From Westiellopsis prolifica IICB1 (lineage in GTDB: Bacteria; Cyanobacteriota; Cyanobacteriia; Cyanobacteriales; Nostocaceae): DNA of 55,476 bases. The stretch spans positions 1,206,788-1,262,263 of the forward strand of contig NZ_NAPS01000001.1 of assembly GCF_004323185.1 (NCBI RefSeq), given 5' to 3'. The notes beneath the pieces were generated by a model. It ran no database searches. It was not told the DNA's origin and saw only the letters and a list, made by a program, of their open reading frames with translations. This document shows positions 50,470-55,476 of this stretch, one piece after another. Each line of letters opens with the position of its first letter. The stretch's first letter is position 1. Position numbers and translations under genes: made by a program.

Positions 50470-51840
50470 ATGCTGAAACATGCTGATGAGTTAAAGTTGA
50501 AGCTAGACTCAACTTTGCAAGAATTGCCTTTGTGGGAAGTAGAAGTTGAACTGGATTTTTTCGGCAGTGACTTAGTGAAACCATTTAAAGATGAGCCTTT
50601 ACTACCAGGAATAGTGATCACTAATAATCGTCAATATGTTGGGATGATTTCACGGCGCAGGTTTTTTGAACATATGAGCCGTCCTTTTAGCTTAGAACTA
50701 TTTTTAAATCGCCCCATTGCAACCTTCCTCAACATTTTTAAAATCGAAGAGGAATTTGTCATATCTGAGATAACTTCTGTGATGGAAGCAACTTATTTAG
50801 CATTGCAGCGATCGCCTGAATTTGTCTACGAACCGATTATAGTCAAAACTGCATCAGAAAAATATTGCTTACTCGATTTCCACCAGTTACTTTTAGCTTA
50901 TTCCCAAATTCATGCCTTGACACTTTTTCATTTACAACAAGCACAGGAACAAACGAAAATACCAAACACAGATTTTCGTGAACTTCAGCAAATCGATATT
51001 AAATTATTACATCAGGAAAAAATCACTACCTTAAGGCAAATAGTTTCTAGCATCGCCAATGAAATCAATAATCCAGCCAACTTTCTCGCCGGAAAATTAA
51101 TTCATGCTAGTCGATATATTCAACAACTACTCCAGCTAATTAATTTATACCAACAACACTATCCCGAACCAACAGTAGAAATTCAAAGAGTAATTAATCA
51201 AGTCGAACTGGATAATATTACTACCGACCTTTCTAAACTCACAGATTCAATGAAAGCAGGAATTGACCGGATTAGGCAATTTATCCATGCTTTACGCAAT
51301 TTTTCTACAGAAGAATCTGAAAAAAAATCAGTTGATCTTCATGAAAGTATTGATAGCACTTTGATAATTTTACAAAGTCGTCTCAAATCTAAGACTCATG
51401 GTCAAAATATTACTGTCATTAAGGAATATGCCAAATTACCCTTGGTAGAATGTTATCCAGGACAAATGAACCTTGTTTTCATGAATATTCTTAATTATGT
51501 AATTGATGCTTTTCCAGCCAGTAATGAGTCTTGGCTAATAGATGAACAGAAAGACAACAACAATTATTCATCACCAACTATTCGTATTTGCACAGAATTA
51601 TTAAATTCAAAAACAGTAGTAATTCGTATCGCAAATAACGCTGTGAAAATTCCCGAAAGAGTTGGGAAAGGAATTTTTGCCCCCCTTTTTAATCCGAAAT
51701 CAAATGGCAAATTAACGGAATTGGAATTATCTATTAGCCATGAAATTATAGTTGAAAAACATGGTGGACAACTGGAATGTATACCTGCTTTGGAACAAGG
51801 TACTGAATTTATAATAAAAATTCCAGTGATGTCTAATTGA
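50470..51840 (+). CDS. CBS-like sensor fused to an eroded histidine kinase (pseudokinase)
   Basis: 456 aa from ATG 50470; a TTG at 50419 would add 17 residues. The N-terminal half (about 20-150) has a CBS-type sensor (PGIVITNNRQYVGMISRRRF followed by FLNRPIATFL), then a coiled coil. The kinase half resembles cyanobacterial kinases with an AHEINNP H-box, but here it reads SIANEINNPANFL, with Asn for His. The N-box is NILNYVIDAF instead of NILxNAIDA. G1 is IANNAVKIP instead of ADNGPGIP. G2 is NGKLTELELSIS instead of GKGTGLGLSIS. All catalytic boxes are lost while length and fold are kept and there is no frameshift, which suggests a retained non-enzymatic role such as dimerisation or sensing. 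Confidence 0.85.
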   Translation: MLKHADELKLKLDSTLQELPLWEVEVELDFFGSDLVKPFKDEPLLPGIVITNNRQYVGMISRRRFFEHMSRPFSLELFLNRPIATFLNIFKIEEEFVISEITSVMEATYLALQRSPEFVYEPIIVKTASEKYCLLDFHQLLLAYSQIHALTLFHLQQAQEQTKIPNTDFRELQQIDIKLLHQEKITTLRQIVSSIANEINNPANFLAGKLIHASRYIQQLLQLINLYQQHYPEPTVEIQRVINQVELDNITTDLSKLTDSMKAGIDRIRQFIHALRNFSTEESEKKSVDLHESIDSTLIILQSRLKSKTHGQNITVIKEYAKLPLVECYPGQMNLVFMNILNYVIDAFPASNESWLIDEQKDNNNYSSPTIRICTELLNSKTVVIRIANNAVKIPERVGKGIFAPLFNPKSNGKLTELELSISHEIIVEKHGGQLECIPALEQGTEFIIKIPVMSN

Positions 51841-51910
51841 CCAAGGCAGCAATTTAGTTAATATCCCAATTACCTGATAATATAAGTGTTCAAGCGAACA
51901 TGATATAACT

Positions 51911-52159
51911 ATGTATTCTGGCATCTACGCGATCGCACATATTGGTGATTTTAAGCTTTTTGTTGGTGAAGCTAGCCAACTTAGCCAAAAGTGGCCGCCG
52001 ATACTGACTCAGCTCAATAGCGGTACATTTCCTGATCCTGTGTTACAGCAGGTATGGAATGCAGAAGGTGGTAAGCGCTATTTTTCATTTCACACAAAAA
52101 CAGAGATAATTAGCGATCGCGATATTTTAGGTATAGAAGAACTTTTGGCATTGGGATGA
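51911..52159 (+). CDS. small GIY-YIG-like protein, catalytic residues altered
   Basis: 82 aa. The order of motifs follows the GIY-YIG nuclease fold: SGIYAI at residues 3-8, LFVGEASQLSQKW (16-28) at the place of YIG-x(5-7)-R, a spacer with LNSGTFPDPVLQQVW (35-49) like the G-x-H-x-N-x-x-L-Q-x-x-W segment, and GGKRYFSFHTKTEI (53-66). The catalytic Arg of the family is not at the expected place and the usual Asn/His are changed, so activity is doubtful. It starts 70 bp after the pseudokinase on the same strand and may be co-transcribed. Confidence 0.6.
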   Translation: MYSGIYAIAHIGDFKLFVGEASQLSQKWPPILTQLNSGTFPDPVLQQVWNAEGGKRYFSFHTKTEIISDRDILGIEELLALG

Positions 52160-52198
52160 TATCTCATATCATTTCACAAAAATCCTGATACACAGTCA

Positions 52199-52233
52199 AG
52201 ATCCCCGACTTCTCAACAGAAGTCGGGGATCTT
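52199..52233. terminator. strong hairpin between convergent genes
   Basis: AGATCCCCGACTTCT / AGAAGTCGGGGATCT, perfect 15-bp arms with a 4-base loop, followed by TATCT. It lies between the GIY-YIG-like gene and the 3' end of hpnH and should terminate in both directions. A fragment of MITE family B (about 52163-52195) adjoins it. Confidence 0.75.
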
Positions 52234-52255
52234 ATCTCTCAATGCTATACAAACT

Positions 52256-53269
52256 CTAACCAAAAATACTACCAATAGAACGAACTAAATTCTGTGGTTG
52301 CATAGCATCGGTAGCAGCGGTGGGTTCATAACCGCAGTGAACCATACAATCTGCACACTTAGGATTACCACTCGCACGCCCGTATTTGTTCCACTCGGTC
52401 TTTTCCATCAGTTCATTAAAAGTGGTATAATGTCCCTCATTCAACAAATAACAAGGTTTTTGCCAACCTAGAACACTGTAACTAGGACTACCCCAAGGAG
52501 AACATTCATATTCTTTCTCACCAGTGAGAAAATCTAAAAAGAGTGGATTGTGGTTGAAGTTCCAGTTTTTCTCACCTGCTTTGTAAGGAGCTAAAATTTC
52601 CCTAAATAAGGCGCGTGTTTGTTCTCGCTTGAGAAAATGTTCTTGATCTGGCGCCCACTCATAGCTATAACCAGGAGAAATCATCATTCCATCAATATTG
52701 AGTGTATTGAGGAAATCAAAAAACTCCTGCATTTGTTTGCGATCGACACCCTCAAACACAGTAGTATTGGTAGTGACACGAAATCCCTTGGCTTTAGCAG
52801 CACGTATCGCTTGCACAGCTGTGTCAAAAACACCCTTGCGATTCACACATTGATCATGCCAATCTCGCATTCCATCGAGATGTACACTGAATGTTAAGTA
52901 AGGTGAAGGTTTAAATTTATCTAGGCTCTTTTCTAGTAACAAGCCATTGGTACACAGGTAAACAAACTTTTTGCGCTCAATTAATCCCTGGACAATTTCG
53001 TCAATCTGAGGATGTAGCAGTGGTTCACCACCAGGAATAGAAACTATGGGTGCGCCACATTCTTCCGCTGCTGCAAAACACTCCTGTGGAGTTAGGTTAC
53101 CCTTGAGTATCTCTGCGGGATGCTGAATTTTGCCACAACCAGGACAGGCGAGGTTGCAACGAAATAAAGGTTCCAACATTAAAACCAAGGGGTAACGTTT
53201 ACGACCTTTTACACGTTGGGTAACTATATATTTACCGACTTCTAATGCTTGCTGTAGATTAATAGCCAT
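52256..53269 (-). CDS. hpnH: adenosyl-hopene transferase, HpnH (radical SAM)
   Basis: 337-aa radical SAM enzyme that adds adenosine to diploptene, the first step to side-chain-extended hopanoids. The [4Fe-4S] motif is [16 protein letters not shown] (Cys38, Cys42, Cys45). SAM-binding segments [16 protein letters not shown] and [10 protein letters not shown] and the family pieces [13 protein letters not shown] and [13 protein letters not shown] are present. A C-terminal Cys cluster [12 protein letters not shown] completes the HpnH pattern. Other hopanoid genes (shc, hpnG) are not in the window. Confidence 0.95.
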   Translation of the reverse strand: MAINLQQALEVGKYIVTQRVKGRKRYPLVLMLEPLFRCNLACPGCGKIQHPAEILKGNLTPQECFAAAEECGAPIVSIPGGEPLLHPQIDEIVQGLIERKKFVYLCTNGLLLEKSLDKFKPSPYLTFSVHLDGMRDWHDQCVNRKGVFDTAVQAIRAAKAKGFRVTTNTTVFEGVDRKQMQEFFDFLNTLNIDGMMISPGYSYEWAPDQEHFLKREQTRALFREILAPYKAGEKNWNFNHNPLFLDFLTGEKEYECSPWGSPSYSVLGWQKPCYLLNEGHYTTFNELMEKTEWNKYGRASGNPKCADCMVHCGYEPTAATDAMQPQNLVRSIGSIFG

Positions 53270-53342
53270 TAAAGCTCACTCCCCACACTTGGATTTAAAT
53301 AATATTGTGCCGCAAGTCTGTGGTTGTAGTGGGAAATACTGA

Positions 53343-53436
53343 GTAGAGACGCGAAATTTCGCGTCTCTACATATTGAAATTTCGCGTCTCTACATATTGA
53401 AATTTCGCGTCTCTACATATTTTTCACGCCTATGTC
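53343..53436. repeat. hairpin repeat expanded into tandem halves
   Basis: Full hairpin GTAGAGACGCGAAAT / TTTCGCGTCTCTAC followed by two extra right halves with a 23-bp period (ATATTGAAATTTCGCG plus TCTCTAC), then TTTTTCACGCCTATGTCT. It is the same design as 6326-6467 with a different linker (ATATTG versus ATTCTG). It ends just before the thrC stop codon at 53439. Confidence 0.9.
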
Positions 53437-53438
53437 TA

Positions 53439-54530
53439 TTAAAATCCCATCGCCGCCGCTACAGACTCAACTTCCGCCTCAATACCTTGTTTAAATTGAC
53501 TGTTGCTGTGTTTGATGGCTGTATCTGGGTCTTTTAAACCATTACCAGTGAGGACGCAAACCACTGTTGCACCTGTGGGAACTTGGTCTTTAACCTGTAG
53601 CAAACCTGCGACAGAAGCTGCGCTGGCTGGTTCGCAGAAAATTCCTTCTTCTGATGCTAATAGGCGGTAGGCGTCGAGGATTTCGTCATCGGTGACAGAA
53701 TGGAAATTCCCCATACTGGCTGATTTGACAGCGACGGCTTTTTCCCAACTAGCAGGATTGCCAATTCTAATGGCTGTGGCGAGTGTTTCTGGATGAGATA
53801 TTGGTTCTCCTTTCACTAAGGGCGCTGCACCAGCTGCTTGGAAACCCATCATCCGGGGTAAGCGATCGCATTTACCAATTTGATGGTATTGACAAAAGCC
53901 CATCCAATATGCTGTGATATTTCCTGCATTCCCTACGGGAATGCACAGCCAATCGGGAGTGTTACCTAAGACATCAACAATTTCAAACGCTGCGGTTTTT
54001 TGTCCCTCTAAACGGTAAGGATTGACTGAATTCACCAAAGTGACTGGATAGGTTTCGGCCATTTCCCGTACTATTTCTAAAGCACGGTCAAAGTTACCTT
54101 TAATTGCTAGTACCTCTGCACCATACAATAGTGCCTGTGCCAATTTACCCAAGGCTACATAACCATCGGGGATCAATACAAAAGCACGCATTCCTCCACG
54201 TCGAGCATAGGCTGCTGCTGCTGCTGAGGTGTTACCTGTACTAGCACAAATCACCGCCTTCGCCCCTGCTTCTTTGGCTTTGGAAATTGCCATTGTCATA
54301 CCCCGGTCTTTGAAGCTACCAGTGGGGTTTAGACCATCGTATTTCACAAAAACACGTACTTGTCTGCCAATCCGTTGTGCGATCGCAGGCGCTGGAATCA
54401 AGGGAGTGTTACCCTCCAGCAGAGTCACAACTGGTGTTGTTTCGCTGACAGGCAAGTAGTCGCGATACTGCTCTATAAGTCCGGGCCAGGGTTGGCGATG
54501 AGATGTAATTGCAGACAGGCTCAAGGTCAC
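53439..54530 (-). CDS. thrC: threonine synthase
   Basis: 363-aa PLP enzyme that converts O-phosphohomoserine to threonine. The PLP lysine lies in [14 protein letters not shown] (about residues 68-81). The phosphate-binding loop is [14 protein letters not shown] (about 194-207), preceded by [20 protein letters not shown]. Family length is normal for the bacterial short form. The start is GTG 54530 ([17 protein letters not shown]), matching cyanobacterial homologues. It is monocistronic as far as visible, and its 3' end borders a hairpin array. Confidence 0.93.
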   Translation of the reverse strand: MTLSLSAITSHRQPWPGLIEQYRDYLPVSETTPVVTLLEGNTPLIPAPAIAQRIGRQVRVFVKYDGLNPTGSFKDRGMTMAISKAKEAGAKAVICASTGNTSAAAAAYARRGGMRAFVLIPDGYVALGKLAQALLYGAEVLAIKGNFDRALEIVREMAETYPVTLVNSVNPYRLEGQKTAAFEIVDVLGNTPDWLCIPVGNAGNITAYWMGFCQYHQIGKCDRLPRMMGFQAAGAAPLVKGEPISHPETLATAIRIGNPASWEKAVAVKSASMGNFHSVTDDEILDAYRLLASEEGIFCEPASAASVAGLLQVKDQVPTGATVVCVLTGNGLKDPDTAIKHSNSQFKQGIEAEVESVAAAMGF

Positions 54531-54564
54531 GAGTTTTCAGGGCTTGTTATTGTTAAATATTTTT

Positions 54565-54625
54565 GGGTGTTGGATGCTGGTTGTTGGGTATTGGGTATTG
54601 GGTATTGGGTGTTGGTTGTTTAGAA
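54565..54625. repeat. 7-bp tandem repeat TTGGGTA
   Basis: Heptanucleotide units TTGGGTA/TTGGGTG and related TTGGTTG, about five to six in a row, upstream of thrC. The rest of the 54531-54957 gap shows CATACACCCCA runs near 54757-54785, a TATAAT at 54909-54914 that may serve the small gene at 54958, and no other recognisable feature. Confidence 0.75.
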
Positions 54626-54957
54626 ATCACTAACAAACAACACATGTCAAACCTAAACACAAATAACCACACAACAAACAACTTATTCGTAGAATGTCAG
54701 TTTATCGTTTTAGATGTACCTCTGGGAAGGTTGACGCCACAATTTTTGACACTTCCCATACACCCCATACACCCCAAGCATCCTCATAGCCGCAATTCCA
54801 GAGGAACAAAGTCATGTTTGTCTAGTCGAATGACTGCACATGAAAGATCGAATTACAAGGGAAAGAAAAAATTATATTATTTTTTAATAATTCTTTAAAC
54901 TTTCCTATTATAATATCTTTGATGGTGTGAGTTGAGTTACGGATAACTTAGTAAGCA

Positions 54958-55143
54958 ATGTCTACATCTAGTATTTCTGAACGCCAATCCCATGCAGCTT
55001 GGGCAACAAAGCTAGAAAAGTGTTTCAACCAAGTAGATCAGCAAGTTAAATTCATGCACTTGCAAGCAGAGGTGGATTGTCTGCTACAGCAGTTGCAGCA
55101 CTTGAAAATGCAAAAATTGGCAGCTACTGACACTGAAGAATAA
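54958..55143 (+). CDS. small coiled-coil protein, conserved-looking
   Basis: 61 aa, charged and glutamine-rich, with a heptad-like stretch from about residue 17 to 54 (KLEKCFNQVDQQVKFMHLQA then VDCLLQQLQHLKMQKL) that predicts one coiled-coil helix. There is no signal or membrane segment. I do not know the function; the composition is typical of small cyanobacterial proteins of unknown role. A TATAAT lies about 45 bp upstream. ATG 54958 is the only sensible start. Confidence 0.7.
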   Translation: MSTSSISERQSHAAWATKLEKCFNQVDQQVKFMHLQAEVDCLLQQLQHLKMQKLAATDTEE

Positions 55144-55339
55144 CAGCACAGAGAAAAGCTCTCCTCTAACAAGTACTACAGCAGGGAACTCTTAACAGGG
55201 AACAGAGTTGAAAGTTTCTTAGTATATGGCTTTGTTTTGAAAATTTGTACCTGATTTACCTGAAATCTGCTGTAATTACATTCTTTGAGCTATTAATTAT
55301 ATCAGCAAGCTGCTTTGTAAAAAATAAAGACTATCGGGA

Positions 55340-55390
55340 CTGTGATTGAAATCGCAGTCTCATAGTGAAAGTCTGCTGAAGCAGACTACA
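55340..55390. repeat. multi-hairpin dispersed repeat, short copy
   Basis: CTGTGATTGAAATCGCAG (55340-55357) and AGTCTGCTGAAGCAGACT (55370-55387): the first two hairpins of the family at 10716 and 18433. The gap 55144-55339 contains nothing recognised. Confidence 0.85.
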
Positions 55391-55395
55391 TTTTT

Positions 55396-55476
55396 TTCGG
55401 CGAGCGCAAAAATGATTTCGGCGAGCGCAAAAATGATTTCGGCGAGCGCAAAAATGATTTCGGCGAGCGCAAAAAT
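55396..55476. repeat. 21-bp tandem repeat at right window edge
   Basis: About four copies of TTCGGCGAGCGCAAAAATGA plus one base (21-bp period), cut by the window end. Reverse-complemented, the unit is CGCCGAAATCATTTTTGCGC plus T, close to the left-edge unit CGCCGAAATGATTTTTGTGTG. Confidence 0.9.

Noticed and set aside
54360-54898. Two overlapping plus-strand ORFs of 87 and 111 aa near thrC
   Set aside because: The first is antisense to thrC; both cross the TTGGGTA heptamer repeat and have no coding character.
1-55476. tRNA, rRNA, riboswitch or phage genes
   Set aside because: I looked in the intergenic regions for T-loop-like GTTCGA sequences and for known leader structures; only isolated matches without cloverleaf context were seen (for example near 19383).

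Overview
The window comes from a cyanobacterial chromosome, most likely a filamentous heterocyst-forming species (Nostocales). The evidence is frequent GCGATCGC (HIP1) octamers inside and between genes, 7-bp tandem repeats of the STRR type, many dispersed hairpin repeats, and typical cyanobacterial genes: natE, hpnH, an 8-Cys ferredoxin, a Cph1-like phytochrome with an Rcp-type regulator, a CHASE2 Ser/Thr kinase, an SLH-GH10-like protein and pentapeptide proteins. No rRNA, tRNA, CRISPR, intact transposase or phage gene was recognised. The genus cannot be fixed from sequence alone. Both window edges lie in related 21-bp tandem repeats in opposite orientation, so the window may be a contig that stops at repeats.

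Layout. 0.2-11 kb: an orphan peptide-type ABC permease, a ROK sugar kinase, a CHASE2-Ser/Thr kinase, an AGE epimerase, prmA, a small membrane protein plus PhnD-like pair, natE and a ferredoxin. 11-17 kb: an AraC regulator divergent from a lipoprotein of the S41 protease family, then a two-gene operon encoding a PlsY-like/dikinase fusion and a cupin, then a 46-aa membrane protein. 17-24 kb: an SGNH hydrolase, two pentapeptide proteins, cysA, a 2TM-domain protein and purT, separated by nested miniature transposons. 24-29 kb: phytochrome, Rcp-like receiver and REC-GAF-kinase on one strand, probably one light-signalling relay. 30-36 kb: an HD-domain hydrolase and a cyclic-nucleotide-binding MscS channel, divergent from a 1207-aa protein joining a histidine-kinase-like module to a membrane-bound adenylate cyclase. 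36-42 kb: a Uma2 nuclease-like protein, an unusual class I glutamine-amidotransferase-like protein, a polytopic membrane protein and an SLH glycosidase. 42-47 kb: two hybrid kinases in tandem. 47-55 kb: a flavodoxin-like protein, transaldolase-like and degenerate MBL-fold proteins, a pseudo-histidine kinase, a GIY-YIG-like small protein, hpnH, thrC and a small coiled-coil protein.

The most interesting candidates are: (1) a possible local cAMP circuit at 29.9-36.4 kb (cyclase, cNMP-binding channel, HD hydrolase); (2) a PlsY-like domain fused to a rifampin-phosphotransferase-like dikinase, co-transcribed with a cupin; (3) two histidine-kinase-like proteins whose acceptor His is Asn, one with every catalytic box eroded; (4) a hybrid kinase carrying two copies of a 62-bp repeat read in two different frames; (5) four repeat families with target-site duplications and three nested insertions that give a relative insertion order.

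Protein identities rest on motif and family recognition by eye. No database search was run.
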